NCBI RefSeq assembly: GCF_032362555.1
Contig: NC_083519.1
Location: 5,659,501-5,723,500, forward strand
Origin: Amyelois transitella
Taxonomy: Eukaryota > Arthropoda > Insecta > Lepidoptera > Pyralidae
Length of the DNA: 64,000 nt
Direction: 5' to 3'
How positions within the stretch are numbered: position 1 is the first letter of the stretch; every line of letters begins with the position of its first letter. The position numbers were made by a program, and so were the translations under genes. Positions 1-13,200 of this stretch are shown in pieces. The notes beneath the pieces were generated by a model. It was not told the origin of the DNA and made no database searches. It saw only the letters and a program-made list of their open reading frames with translations.

Positions 1-1509
1 GAACAGAACTGTCAAACTGTTGACATGTGTCTAACTTTAGATATAACACGGATGTAGGGGGGCATACATATAACACGGAGAAAATACTTAAAGGTGAATG
101 CGACATTTGATTAACGTGCACATCAAAAGCTATGCAGTACACGGCAAATAGATACAGAAATGTCTGCTAATTGCGTGCAAAATAAATTCTACCTTTCCTT
201 TTCTTTCCTACGCTATAACAACTGTGTCGCGCACCACACTCGAGTCTATGTATAGTATACTCGTATATGCTTTCCACGAAATTGTCTCTTTTGATTATCA
301 GAGGGTGAACTTAAAACTAACCAAACCAAACTTAATAAAATGTACCACAGTATTAATTAGGTGATAAAATTTGATCCTGCGATACTAATAAAGTAAAAAT
401 GAAACGCTTCACCATAAGACCCTAGACTAGAGATACGCGTTTGCTCCGCTGACTTATAATACATTTACCATAGTTACATTAATCTAGTTGGAAAAAACAT
501 GTCTGTAAAGCTTAATGAGCCATATATTATAAGTATACAAAAATAAATAAAATCCAACTGCAACACGGTCACTTCAATTTAGAACATAATAATTTTACCG
601 CCATCTCCACTGTAGTATTATTCTCCGTGATCAAATACAACCATATGTATCATGTATACAAAGCAGGTGCGTGTCTTCGAGAGAAGCAAGAAGCTGATTA
701 CGGTAATCAATCACTGTTTCGGGAATGTATGTAAACTCCTCTCGCATGTCAGTAATACTGCTGCTAAATATCTAGATGTGATCAAATTATGTAACGTGTA
801 AATGATATTTGTTGAGTTTATTATTATTTGTTAAGTTATATGTAGTTTGGGTATCAAAAAACTTATGTATGTGGATATTAGAAACACCGACAGACACAGT
901 TCCAATTATTTATGACTATTTCTACTACCAAATCCAATTCTCTCTCTTATTTATTCATACAAGTTGTTACAAAATAGCTCACCATTGACTTCTGAATCAA
1001 AGTGACATAAATAAATTATTATATTTATTTAGTTTGACTCCACATTATGTTCTCTGTCGGAACAAACTGGTAACTGATAGATAATGCTTCTAGCATTAAG
1101 TCCGCCAATTGTGCTATACATTTGAATTTCGTGCACTGAAGTTTAAATAAATAAACATTAAGTGTCATTACAAAAAAAACTCTATTTTTAAAATCGGTTA
1201 AAGGGCATGTAAACAAGAACAAAGTTGCCATTATTACATGTGGAGTAACGGAAGCTGCGCCATTTTGCTCGTTTACACACGAGGGGCTCATTATGACGAG
1301 GCTTACATTTGATAGCAATACATACAAGTATACGAGTACCAATGTGAAATATTTTAAGATTTTTCCTTTCTCAATAGAATATATTTTTCAATTCGATTTG
1401 TGTTGTTTGGAAATCAATGCTACGAATATATATAAATTCTACTTACTAAGACTAGCAAGTTTGTCTTATTGTTGTTTTAAGCAACTGCTTTTCTGGGAGT
1501 ATTAAAGCA
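1..1509. other. AT-rich DNA, no gene seen
   Basis: Unique-looking AT-rich sequence. The open frames are short, have no codon bias or family motif, and show no linked splice sites. Nothing is annotated here. Confidence 0.6.
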
Positions 1510-1757
1510 AAACATACATACATATAGTCACGTCTATATCCCTTGCGTAGACAGAACCAACAGTCTCGAAAATACTTAAAGGCCACGTAGAGCTGTACGG
1601 CTTCATGATGAAACTGGGATTCAAATAATGACAGGTTGCTAGGCCATTCCCTAAAATAGGAATCCCGAGTTTATAAGCCTATAGCTTAGTCGCCTTTTAC
1701 GACATCCATGGGAAAGATTTGGAATGTCCTATTCTTAAGAAACGGTACCACACAGCA
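1510..1757 (-). repeat. Dispersed retroelement, family A, near full length
   Basis: Read on the minus strand it carries the blocks shared by all family A copies: a degraded start (GTGTGGTACC), GGATGTCGTAAAAGGCGACTAAG, the 'gggattc' and 'caacctgtca' segments, the 'gtctac..cgcaagggatatagacgtga' block and a (TATG)n tail. No RNA polymerase III A or B box is clear, so the family resembles a LINE 3' part or a LINE-mobilised non-autonomous element more than a classic tRNA SINE. It faces the next copy at 1945. Confidence 0.8.
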
Positions 1758-1794
1758 AATTCGAAAGAAAATAAGGAAAAAAAATAATAACCCC

Positions 1795-1921
1795 AACATA
1801 TATCATGCCTGTTTCCCGAGGGAAGAGACTGAGACTTCATCTGTCAACTTGCCACGATCACTGCATACTTCTTTTGCTTTTAACACATTCATCAATCTCT
1901 TTATACTAGGTCGTCCATAAA
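1795..1921 (-). repeat. Dispersed repeat, family B
   Basis: Contains the 'catgcctgtttcccgagggaagagactgagac' and 'cttgccacgatcactgcatacttcttttgc' blocks that recur at 4.0, 28.7, 43.6 and 58.4 kb. On the minus strand it reads like the degenerate coding end of a non-LTR retrotransposon, but no intact frame remains. Confidence 0.65.
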
Positions 1922-1944
1922 ACTTAAAATAATATTGGAAAGTG

Positions 1945-2200
1945 GTATTGTGAGGTTTCCGGCACCAATAGAAAAAAAAATAGGATCACTCCATATCTTT
2001 TTCATGGATGTCGTAAAAGGCGACTAAGGGATACGCTAATATACTTGGCATTCCTCTTTTAGGCGATGGGCTAGCCACCTGTCACTATTTGAATCTCAAT
2101 TCAATCATTAAGCCTTACATTCTTTTGCTGACTGTTGGCTCTGTCTACCCCGCAAGGGTATATAGGTACCCTTAAACGTGATTTTATGTATGTTATGTTA
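1945..2200 (+). repeat. Dispersed retroelement, family A
   Basis: Near full-length copy with 'ccggcaccaatag', the GGATGTCGTAAAAGGCGACTAAGG core, 'ggcgatgggctagccacctgtcactatttgaatctcaatt' and 'ggctctgtctaccccgcaaggg'. It lies about 190 bp from the inverted copy at 1510-1757, giving a potential fold-back. Confidence 0.8.
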
Positions 2201-3038
2201 TAATATTGAACAGTGTAAAAAACTAAAATACTTTAATGCACTTTCGAAGTACGAGTATAATGGATTAGGATTAGGATACTGTCGACCATATCATAAAATA
2301 TTTGCATTTACAGACACCATACCAAATCAATTCTAAAACGGGCCAATGATGCTCAGTATAAAACTTTTATTTTACCTTTCATTCACTTAGAATTTTTGTA
2401 CATTCATACTTTGAAGTAAGTAAGGCTGAAAGCACTCATACATAATAAATTGAATACCTCAATTTTCCTTCAGCTTTACGTACGTTGAATCGTAAGAATG
2501 CATGGTAATGTAGACTTTAATACTGATCTTATACATTAGCAAGCACAAAAGTTGGTTTTTATTTCAATCTTACAAAGTTCTACCAGATTTTATCAACTGA
2601 TCGTGGTTATAATTTTAACCATTGGCGTGTCCATCCAATCCATTAATTCATTCATTCAATGTATTTTCGGATTGAATTTTAAATAAATATAATATATTAT
2701 TAATTTGAATGTTGAACATGATATGCACTTAGTTTTCATCGTTGTACAAACATAAGTAATGGCCTTTCTGAATCTACGTGTCATAGTATCAACAAGGTTG
2801 TAACATGCCTGTATTTGCATTGTTAATGCCAAACTTCACGTGTAATAATACAATACGATGCGCAGAACATTGTATATTAGAATTATCATTCTGCAATGTC
2901 CGACCAAATAGACATTTATGAACACATGCCCCAACAAGACTGATGTTCCAGTCTCGTTATATATACAGAAGTACGGTAAATGTGTGTAACTGAATTATAT
3001 TGAGGAAACTACCTTTATGTCAGGAATCTAACCCAAAG
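2201..3038. other. AT-rich DNA, no gene seen
   Basis: No open frame with coding character and no recognised repeat. Confidence 0.55.
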
Positions 3039-3152
3039 GTTGACTGGAAGAGATTGCATTAGCGATAAGTCCGCATTTGTACTTTCTCTGTATGTTTTAC
3101 TCTTATGGTGCAATAAAGAGTTTAACCTATCTATCTAGTCTTTAATAGATAG
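3039..3152 (+). repeat. 3' tail of a CR1-like LINE
   Basis: The 'gactggaagagattgcattagcgataagtccgcatttgtac' stretch followed by 'caataaagagtttaa' and a short tcta repeat is the typical 3' end of insect CR1-like LINEs: the ...WLEEI..R tail, the post-stop 'gcgataag.ccgc' motif and an AATAAA. Only the tail remains. A related remnant on the minus strand at 46.2-46.5 kb keeps more coding sequence. Confidence 0.55.
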
Positions 3153-5659
3153 TATTTGAATGATATGATGATTGGCTTAAGCACGTTTTTCACTTGATAA
3201 GATTTATACTAATTCAGACAAGGTTATAAGCCTAAATTACATTCACTTATCTGATTAGTTAATGAATTATTTAGGACGTATGAATGTAGTCAAGTGGAAT
3301 ATTCGCACTAACATTTTTAATCGAAGTAGTTTTAAGTTGTAACAAATTAACATCTGGATTCTAAAACACAGAATGTACCTAGATAATTATCAAGGTATTT
3401 GGCCAAAGAAAATACACACTCAATAACCGTCACTACCATCAAACTTTCAACCGATTTCAGCGACTACAAAGGCTTGTATAATATTCATGTCGTTGCATGT
3501 ATTGTTTGCAAAGAAATTCCCGAAAATACGATTACGCCGTACGTTTCGCTTCCGGCCCGGATCCGGGATTCGTCTAAATTATTCACCGGCTGCCTTATTC
3601 CCGCCGCACTAAGTTTAACCCTCGATCGATGGTTAGCATTTAACGTAGAGTTGCCAGGTTGAAATAATAAACAATTTTCCGCTTGGTAAATTTAGAATAC
3701 GGTTTACATGCATTGTGTGGAGATGCTAGGAAATAATCTCCCAGATCAAAGCATATTTCTGATAATATTCCTCAGCTGTTGACGTCATTGGTCTGGGTAT
3801 GCTAAAGACGGAATGTAAGTGACACCTTACATGAAGTAAACCTGTTTAAGAAATGATGGGTGAATGGATGAACAACCTGCCAATTTATAATTTTTTGAGC
3901 TTTATGATGAACTCTTCATCCTCTAGCTATCTCCTACGACTATTCAAGAAGATGGGGTGGTCAGACTCTTATCTATCGGTTACCACGCTAATATTTTATA
4001 ATAATACGCAATAACAAGTAATAGTCTCTGCCTACCCCAACGGGAAACAGGCGTGATGGTATGCATGTATACGGAATAGCAAAGAATACTTAGAATGTGG
4101 TTTCCATGTAGTTAATATTTTTTAAGCATTATGTAAGCTCAAACCATATTATTTTAATACTCGTAGTCACATTAACAATTGACTTGAAATTGGAAAAATC
4201 ACCGGACAAAGTGTAATGAAAATGTCAGGAAACGCATCGCGGCCTCTGAAGCATTTCAATGGAGGGTGTAATCAGGAACACGCAAGATGAGAGAAATATA
4301 TAAAAACAAAAACAATTTAGGCGTAGGCTCTTTGGCGCTTAGTTCACTATAATATTATTTACTTTTGGGAGTTTACCATAAAACTAGCTAAATGAGTTTC
4401 AACCATCTGTTCTGTAAACGAACGTACATTAGGACAATAGTAGGTACATAATAATAGACAAGTATTTACTTTACTCTTCTTCATAACAATGTTATGATGG
4501 AAAAATTGTAGTAAATAAATGTTACTAGAAAAATATAAAAATAAAATATTATAAAAATATGGCTTGAAAGTTTACCTCAATGATTTAAATTACTTCTTTA
4601 ACTTATTACCACGTAGAAAAGTTACCTTTATAGTTGTTAACCTATCAGCCCCAACTGAACAAGCTCTCAAACTACAGAACGATATTTAATATTTTTCAAG
4701 CTAGTAAACTTCAACTACGTTTAATCGTAGGCTTAAATCATTTTCGTGGCTCTATGTGTCGCTAAATCCTAAGCCTAATTTCATGAATTCCAGGTGGATA
4801 AATTAGCATGTACTAGCTAGATAATAATAAAAATAATTGAATGGCTCATTTCTCAGTGCTGGTAACGAATCTCTAGAACATTCATATAATTTATTTTTGA
4901 TCTATTACAGCCTAATACCAAATTCATGGCACTTCTCACCTAATGTTCATAAATAAGGCATTTTGTCGAGGCCATTAACAGTGCGAGGGGTCCTACGAGA
5001 AATTTTGGGGTTGGTCACCGAGATAATAATTGTGACAAATTGGGGGCAAAATTATAACCTCTTAGTTACAACGACTGAAAAAATATCTGCACATAGTTTA
5101 TGTTTATCGGAGTTTTGAAATATTAGTACTGAAATTATGAGAGTTCATATTACTGTTGCTATGTTAAATAAATTGTAAATAGAAGATGGTTTCTTTATAT
5201 CTATTTAGCTTATGCTGACTCGCTTCTACATCTTACTCTCTTTAGTCAGTGGTCCCTATCAGTCCCTACCGCAATACTTATCAGATGCAATCAGATTATT
5301 CAACCATTTTATTCTAGGAAGGGCAAGGAAGACAATTGATGAGAACGCAATCGGGACAAACGCCACGGGAAAAATAAAAGATTTTTTTTTAATAATCTTT
5401 TAGCCGCAACGTCGCTCGCGCCGCGCGAATTAAGCGCCACCTACACACGAATGCAGGTTTTTACCGGGATGAAAGGTTCACTTATGTGCTTCTCTAGACT
5501 CTTAATTATATATACGCAAAAGTAACAAATTTACTCTCGAATTTACAATTTTGACAACAATAAGTGATACCTAGTTTCTAATTTTGAAAGTAAATCTATT
5601 CTATTCTGATATAACTATGGATTATTAACCTGAAAACATACGTGATAAAAAAATCCCAC
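3153..5659. other. No gene seen; one GC-rich patch
   Basis: Mostly AT-rich. Bases 3,510-3,660 are clearly richer in G+C and open in one frame (3,399-3,662), but the translation has no family motif and no splice partners, so I do not call a gene. A family B scrap lies at 4,015-4,075. Confidence 0.5.
4015..4075 (+). repeat. Family B fragment
   Basis: Short match to the 'agtctctgcctacccc..cgggaaacaggcgtgatg' end of family B. Confidence 0.5.
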
Positions 5660-5835
5660 ACATCAGCAAACGGTCGGATGTTTTGGCAGGGGGTGGGGCC
5701 GACCCGGGCCGGTCTATTGATTTTGCCCCTCGCCCCGCGCGCCCCTACGCATCTCACAACTGTTGCTTGAGGTGGGCCACAGTATAAAAATACAGCAGTC
5801 CGAAGAAGACGACGTGTTGCACGCTATGTCACTTA
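5660..5835 (+). promoter_or_regulatory. GC-rich island followed by a TATA box
   Basis: Bases 5,680-5,750 are very rich in G+C (ggggtggggccgacccgggc, ccgcgcgcccc) in otherwise AT-rich DNA and are followed by TATAAAA at 5,783-5,789. This resembles a focused core promoter, but no initiator match sits at the expected distance and no coding exon follows. It could equally be a conserved enhancer or a chance patch. Confidence 0.25.
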
Positions 5836-6845
5836 AGACTGCATTGTTTTTTTTTAACAACAATTTGTTCTACTGTTCGTTTTTCTTTATTCAAAAGTTT
5901 TATAAAAAGATTTTTCTGACAACTTTTTATACGACTGTATAAAATAGTACGCGAACAGTTAAAGTCAAAAATAATAAATAATACTCTTGTCTCGTGTAAC
6001 TTGCCGAAAAACTGATGACAACATTCTTACAATAACGAAACTGCCAAAATTATGCACACATGTCAAGAATTTTTTATGTCTTTTCCTTGAAAAGTGCTAT
6101 GAGAACTTCTCGTTTTTTTTATGAAAACGGGATTAAACCGAAATCAAGCAGAATTTTAGACAAAATCTCATCAAAATCAAAGTGACTTAACTAGAAACAT
6201 CCTTTAAAGTAAATCACGAACAAATAAGTTGTATCACTTTATATGTACATTACACTGTGGGCGTTGTGCATTTTGATGGCCTTGAGCACTAGGACACAGC
6301 TTCAGGATTAAGCGTGACCTCGTACTGATATGTGTGAGACATACCTGTCTCCGTTTTCTCACTTCAAATTTATTCAAATGAAAATTCAAAATCATGTAAA
6401 AATTCATATATAATTTCGTGTTTTTTTAATTAGAATCAATAATTCTCTGTAATTTTTTTTACGTTGATATATTTTTTATCACACAGAAATCAGCTAATTA
6501 AAAATTTGTTATAACGTCCAAAAATAATTCCAAACAAAAATTTTATCATTGAAACTTTCACATCAAAAGTGCCAAACAACTAGCCCTAATGGACATTAAA
6601 ATTTCAGAAATACCATTAATTTTATTCAAACATTCCAAAAGTTTATCGAGTTTACCGAAATATCGAAAATGTTTGGCAATATTGCCTACAAGCAATATTG
6701 GATTGCGAAGGGCCCGATTTGTTGGTAAAATGGAAAAACGCTGTTCACTGCGTTGTTACGCATCGCTATACAGACGCACATCATTATGGAGAATGCGAAC
6801 ATCAATCCAACAAAAACTGGCGAAATAACAAAAACATTCATTTTA
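5836..6845. other. AT-rich DNA, no gene seen
   Basis: Low-complexity AT-rich DNA with poly-T runs. Short frames near 6.6-6.9 kb run into the family A repeat and are not credible. Confidence 0.5.
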
Positions 6846-6970
6846 TATGCCGTGTGGTTCCTGGCACTTTTGAATAAAACCACTCCCTCTCTTTTCCATG
6901 GATGTCGTAAAAGGCGACTAAGGAATAGGATAATAAACTTGGGATCCTTTCCGGCGATGGACTAGCCACA
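6846..6970 (+). repeat. Family A, 3'-truncated
   Basis: Starts 'tgccgtgtggttcctggcac', keeps the GGATGTCGTAAAAGGCGACTAAGG core, and stops after 'gcgatggactagccac'. The 3' microsatellite tail is missing, which is unusual for a retroelement and suggests a later deletion. Confidence 0.75.
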
Positions 6971-7781
6971 TAATATTAAAACAGATATAAAATGTTAATA
7001 TTAAAACAGACGTGTATTGCACAACAACGAATTAAATATGAAAAACAAAAGAACTCTTCATTACCGCGAACACGTACCGCAGAAAATATTGTTTTCATTA
7101 TTTAACTATGGATCTTGAATTAAGTCTAGTGCCAAGACTAATACTATTTCTTGCAGTGAAACTGCGGCTGAAATAACTCGGATATTTGTTGGTTAAATGA
7201 AATTCACGACTCCATTTAATCTCTTTCTTTTCCTGGAATGTGAAATGAGTTTTAATACCGACTACCCAGCGAGACGATTATTTTTATTTTATATACTTAT
7301 TCTAATAAAAATTAGCAGTTATTTTAGAAATTGCTTTTGATAAAGGCTTTCTTTAATAAACTTGTTGCTTTCTCATACTTTTAATCCTCGTACATATTCT
7401 ACATCAGAAAAAAATACAAGTCAACGGCTATTTTTCATTGTGTTTATCCAAGATCAAAAATACAAAAGTAAGGCGTACATTTTTAATTACTTCCTGTAAA
7501 GATCCTCACAAAATGTTCAATCTGCGGGATCAAAGAAAGCAAAAAGGTGTATCCTAGAATCACATCAGAAATCAAGTGAAAGTAATGTGCTACAACGTGT
7601 CTATTTTTAGACTGACCCTCTTTAGACCCTCTTGTCCTTATGTAATTATATTGTCCACGAGAATCCCGATTATTTGCCAATAAACGGAATAAGGTCCGTC
7701 TTAGGAAGAATCGAATGCATGTAATGAAACTGATTCATTAATTACTCTTGATTTATTTTTTAGTTTTAATTTTTTTTAATA
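6971..7781. other. AT-rich DNA, no gene seen
   Basis: No supported coding region or recognised repeat. Confidence 0.5.
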
Positions 7782-8025
7782 GGTGCCGTGTGGTTCCCGG
7801 AAGCAAAGCAAAAAAACAGGACCACTCCATATTTTTCCCATGAATGTCGTAAAGACGACTAAGGAATAGGCCTACAAACTGCTGATGGGCTAGCAACCTG
7901 TCACTATTTGAATCTCAATTCTATCATTAAGCCAAACAGGTAAACGTGGTCTATGATTCTTTTCAAGATCTCTGATTGGCTCTGTCTATCGCGCAAGGGA
8001 TATAAGTGTGACTATATGTATGTAT
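7782..8025 (+). repeat. Family A, near full length
   Basis: Starts 'ggtgccgtgtggttcccgg', carries all internal blocks with small deletions, and runs into a long tail of tatg/tata units. Confidence 0.8.
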
Positions 8026-8092
8026 ATACTATATATACATACATATATGATATATACATACATATAGCATATATGTATGTATATACTCTAGG
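8018..8092. repeat. Palindromic TATG/CATA microsatellite
   Basis: Alternating tatgtatgtata and tatacatacata blocks, expanded from the tail of the adjacent family A copy and partly self-complementary. Confidence 0.7.
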
Positions 8093-10073
8093 TATTATAA
8101 ATTTGCTATAGGTACTGATACGGTGCAATTTTTTAAACTAGATAGAAAATATCTTAAGACAGTGAGCAATGGACATGAAAGGAGCCTTGCATAGCAAATA
8201 AACGTTTTACAAAACGTATTTAAAAGAAAATTGTAGTTACAAATGATAAGGCCTAAATAAACCTTTCCTTTGTAATTGCTATCATGAAATCGGACCCCTG
8301 AAGGCCACTTGTGAAAAGAATTTTATATCATTCCTTGGCAGAGCCATTTCAGCCCTTTAATTCAAGGGAATACGGCAACGATATACGATAAAAACATAGT
8401 ACCTTTTTCCATTTGTACTACTTAACAAGGTTCTATACGAATGCAGTGGAGAGATAACTGAATCGACCTTATGTACAACTATACTTTTGACAAGCTTGCA
8501 TAAAAATGTGATCATTGTGAACAGAGCAATAGAAGTTGATATATTTGGACCGTAGCAAGTAGAAATATATAATCTTTGCCTTCCATTATGGGAAAAATGC
8601 GTGATCGTGTTTACGTAGACAATATTATAACATTTCATAAAAATCGATCTAGGATTCTTTGAATCTCTTTATATCAGACATAAGCTCAAAAACATTTATA
8701 ATTTATACATATTATCATGTACGATTTGGACAACTTTTGTCAAATCTATGCAAAGTCATAACTTACCATAACTACGATGTACCTATATGTGCAAAACGCA
8801 AAAACTAACGCATGCTTTCTACTTATTTTTACAATTTTAGTTCAAAAGTGAAAATTGAAGCTGTAACCTTATCGTCTATACAGATTTGGGTAATTCAATA
8901 ATTGGGTTATTCCGGGACTAATTTAATATGTTTAAGTGTTGTTTTTAAAGTAAATTAAGCGTAGCGTTATTAGATCCCTTGCACGCGTGGTTTAATCGTC
9001 GTAACGGTTATTGCCGACCTCGATTCTGTATAATCGCGTCAAAGTAACCCGAAACCTCTATAATATTGCGTACAAAGTACATAATTTGAAGCATTTAATA
9101 CAGTTAACTGATAAAGCTGAGTTTTTTTCTGCTTATTTTAATTTACTGAACAATTTGTATTTCTTAAATGGAAAGGTCCTCAATTTATTCAGTGGAATTA
9201 AACATAACAATTTCTTTTTAACGGAAACACAATTCTGAACATGAGCTAAGTATTTATTTAAGTGATTATTTAAGTGAGTGATTATATATATTCATGTACG
9301 TTTATATATAAATCCTCAATGCAAAAGGTAACAATATTAAAGTTTTTAAAGTTTTGACATAATACCATGACTCGAATTCAAAGTTCTATAATTAACTCTA
9401 TTACTACTCGGAAGTTCACAGCTGTCAGTTTCAAATCCATTGAATAAATAAGCATCTAATAAAAACGAGACCAATCTCAAAATACCGACTGAGTGCGATA
9501 TAGTGCGGCCGATGTAAATTGTCACATTTCCCTATCCAAACGACCCGATGCCTGCCGCCCGTCACTCCCGCTAAACGGGATTAACTGCGATAGACGGGGT
9601 TGGAGCCGCGACCGTTTTTTATAGCTCCAACTTTAAATGCTTTGGAATAGCATTTGTTTAGGTGTAAGAAAAGGTTTACGATTTTGGTATAATGTAAACA
9701 TTATTAAAACTGCATTTCTCTCTCACAACTTTTATTACAAACCGCCTCTAGCGAGAGATATTTTATTCTATTTTGTACAGCTTGAACCTCAAATATTTTA
9801 AAATAGGGTATGTGGGAAGCAAAGGCTAAAATAAACGTTTTAAGAATCATCGATATTAGACTTTAAAATACGTACGACGACATTATGTACGATTTTTGTC
9901 CAACCTTAGATCAAAGAAGTCATCTTTATATTTATTTATAAATACTACCGGTATTAAACGCGTACGAAACGTTCCTTTATTTTATCTCGGACGTTATAAT
10001 GTATTTATAAATAGTATAATGGAACGCGAAAATTCAAAATAAATTTTATTTATCTTTAACGTTGACTTATTCG
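8093..10073. other. No gene seen; GC-rich patch near 9.5 kb
   Basis: AT-rich DNA. Bases 9,525-9,620 form a compact GC-rich patch (cctgccgcccgtcactcccg and ggggttggagccgcgaccg) with no open frame of note, possibly a conserved noncoding element. Confidence 0.5.
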
Positions 10074-10276
10074 ACGGCCTCGGTGGCGCAGCGGTAGTAC
10101 GCTTGTCTGTGACACCAGCGGTCCCGGGTTCGAATCCCGGTCAGGGCGTGATGAGAAAAGAACTTTTTCTGATTGGCCTGGGTCTTAGATGTTTATCTAT
10201 ATGAGTATTTATTATATAATATAGTATCGTTGAGTTAGTATCTCGTAACACAAGTCTCGAACTTACTTCGAGGCTA
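10074..10276 (+). repeat. tRNA-headed SINE
   Basis: The head 'cggcctcggtggcgcagcggtag' has a polymerase III A box (TGGCGCAGCGG), and 'ccgggttcgaatcccgg' gives a B box (GGTTCGAATCC) inside a perfect 5-bp T-arm. A body of about 130 bp follows ('gatgagaaaagaactttttctgattgg', 'gttgagttagtatctcgtaacacaagtctcgaacttacttcgagg'). I recognise this head and body as a SINE common in moth genomes. The acceptor stem does not pair well and the body continues, so it is not a functional tRNA gene. Confidence 0.8.
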
Positions 10277-13200
10277 ACTCAATCGTTTTAATAGTACTTT
10301 TATTTGTAAGTGTCGACAAATGAAAGATACATATGAAAGTTCGAATGATGCAAGGCCAAATGACATGTATTTTTTTCATGAAATACAGGAATACTTCACG
10401 ATAAATCGAAAAACTAGGACGATATTGTAATACTCGTTGTTGTGACAATGTCATAATTTCATAACTGTTTTTAATGTAATTAATTTACGAAGACGGCTTA
10501 GTAGATAAGTGCACAGAACATAATAAATTTAGTTTTATTAATGTAAATAATAGAGTCTGTCTTTTCTCTTTACCGATTAAACCGTTGGGTCGATTATGAA
10601 GAAATGTTGAGTAAATATACTCGTTCTTAATTATGTGAGGCCAAATATTGGCTGCATGTATTTGATGCGGGCGACAGCCGTATTTGGAAACAATGCTGGA
10701 CATCTAATCAATTTTAAATCCAGCTTGTGTGTGGAATATTGCGGTTTAGATTTGTCGAAACTCGATTAATTACAATACAAATTCAATTTCATAGAATTGG
10801 GAAATATGTAGACGAGATTAAATGCACATGTTCAGTCACTACCGTTATTGAAATTCTGTACTATTTCTAGATATTTTGGATGAGAATAATAAAGACTCAC
10901 TTTTATGTGCACTGGCCGGAACCAGACGGAAGATAATGATAGATCTCAAAGGTGACTTAACCTTCGAGATTGCACTCGATGTATGTATACATAGAAATAT
11001 ACATTATTTTTAGATCATTAAGGCACAAAATTAAAAAAGAGAACTTACAATAACATTCTTATAATTTAGACTCTGATTTTCGCTCAAGTTTTAATACTAC
11101 GTTCTTTCGCTTTAATTTCCAAATAAAATATTAAATATTACAAAAACAGTCTTAGTTATCATTCAGTAAAATTATTGATCCTCAATGCTTATAGGTATAC
11201 TCTTTGGTAGTTACTTCTTCTAATTTACTTGTACTTAACCATCGTGTTTACTGAATTACAGGCTAAGTTAAGTAGCTCGGTTCATTCTATTAGAAAAAGT
11301 CTTTGAAGCTACATAATTTAGTGTGCATTAAGCCTGTTTTTAGTTAGTTCGAACTAAAGCCGTGTTCACACCGGGTATCGCAATTTACTAGTACACACTA
11401 ATGACCAATTCATTTGCATAATTCACGTTATTTGTTGGATGAGCAGTAAAATAGATTACTTTGTTCCTTATTTAACACAAATTCATGTACTCTTTTAACA
11501 TTTTGTGCTAAACCGAATTTAATAGTTTAAGTTAAAGTATCTGTGAAAAATATATATCTAACGTGCTTCTTTGAATCTTTTAAAAATGTAAAAAAAGGAA
11601 TTGAATTAAAATTTTAATGTAACATTTCTCAAATCCGCTAAAAATATTTAATATTCTTTCGAAATTTATGAAAAGACGAGCGCTTAGTTTTGCCCGAAAA
11701 TGGGATTTGAAATACTGAAACAAAACAGGAACAAAGAATATTATATTAGCTGTGCGGACCAGCTTGGGCAAGTTTTTGAATAACACTTTAATATTGTCGC
11801 CGCGAAACGTCGAAAAAAAAACAATGCTTAGGAACTTGACACTTTTTTTTTTGTTATCAAAATATAATTATCGTTGCGCATTATTTATAAAAGTTTTATT
11901 AGAAATGTTTTTTTTTATCTTACTTCTAATTTCTATTTAAATAAAACAGAAGACATTATTGTTATTTTAAACTTGGTATGTTTTTAATTGAATATTTTGA
12001 TTGATGTATAGACAGACACACGCACACCAAAATTATGAATCATACATATTATATAAATCATAAAATAAATCGTTACACAACATCTGATGGATACCAATAT
12101 ATCAATCACTGATATAACAGTTCTTTGCTATCATTTATTCACTAGGTAACAATCACTTTGGTTACAAAAGATATTCTTTTCTTTTCTTTGTTGAATAGTA
12201 CGCCATTTTGTTAGATAGATAATAAACAGTTGCTCTTCTTTTAGATATTATTTTTATTGTTGAACATTAATTAAAACCAACAGTGGCATATTGTTCTCTT
12301 TAAACCGTAGAAATGAGCAACCATGCAAGTTCAAAAGGTGTGCACTCTCAGATCAATTTTGGTTTACTTTTTTTACAACTGTTTGTGTTTATCACTTTGA
12401 TATTTGAATAATCCTTAGGATTTACTACGTTACTCGCTGCCTGTTATCTGACTTAGAAATATTTTGAAATGTAAAGTCAAAGTTACAAACAAATATATTT
12501 TAATTTATATGCCTTTTTTTTCTGATTTTGTAACAAAGAAAAAAGATAGTTACACTATGTTTTTCTCCCGCACAGATTTAAGTTCTGTCTTCCTCATAGG
12601 GATAAAGACATGATATATATATATATATTTGTATGTATCTTATTTTCTCTTATCTTGTAAAGTAAAACACGTAAAATTGCGTTACTGCAATATACTCCTA
12701 ACCTATTTGCAATATTTCACTACGGCCCATTTGCTTCACGCGGAGTGATGAAGTAACAAATTAATGGCTAAATAAACTTTAAGCAGTGATTTATTTTAAT
12801 GAATTAATGAATAAAAAACTGTTGATTTTCTTATGTTAGGCCGTTATGTTTAAAACAAGGTTTTGATTTACTTTATTCTAAAACATTACCACAACATAAT
12901 TACAGCATTCACGGCATGTAAGAGAGATACTGAAAATAGTAACTATACTGGTAATAATCACCTGAAATCTACAATCAATCTCTAATTATTGATATTACAA
13001 TAAAACATACCCCTAAAATCGTAACGTAGGAACATAAGCTGTCAATGAAATATGTCCCTCTTCTACTGTACGTTTTAACGCGACGAAATTTACATCCAAT
13101 ATTTTAATGACACTCCTGAGACTTTTCAATTAATTGCCGACAATTTCAGTTTTCGGTTTGTATAGTTTAATATTGTGGGAACCAGCTCCAGTCGTGTGAC

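Noticed and set aside
1025..1342. 105-codon ORF on the minus strand
   Set aside because: AT-driven open frame without codon bias or motif.
3399..3662. 87-codon ORF over a GC-rich patch
   Set aside because: No homology recognised and no splice sites in phase; composition alone is not enough.
10080..10150. Functional tRNA gene
   Set aside because: A and B boxes are good, but the acceptor stem pairs poorly and a SINE body follows directly.
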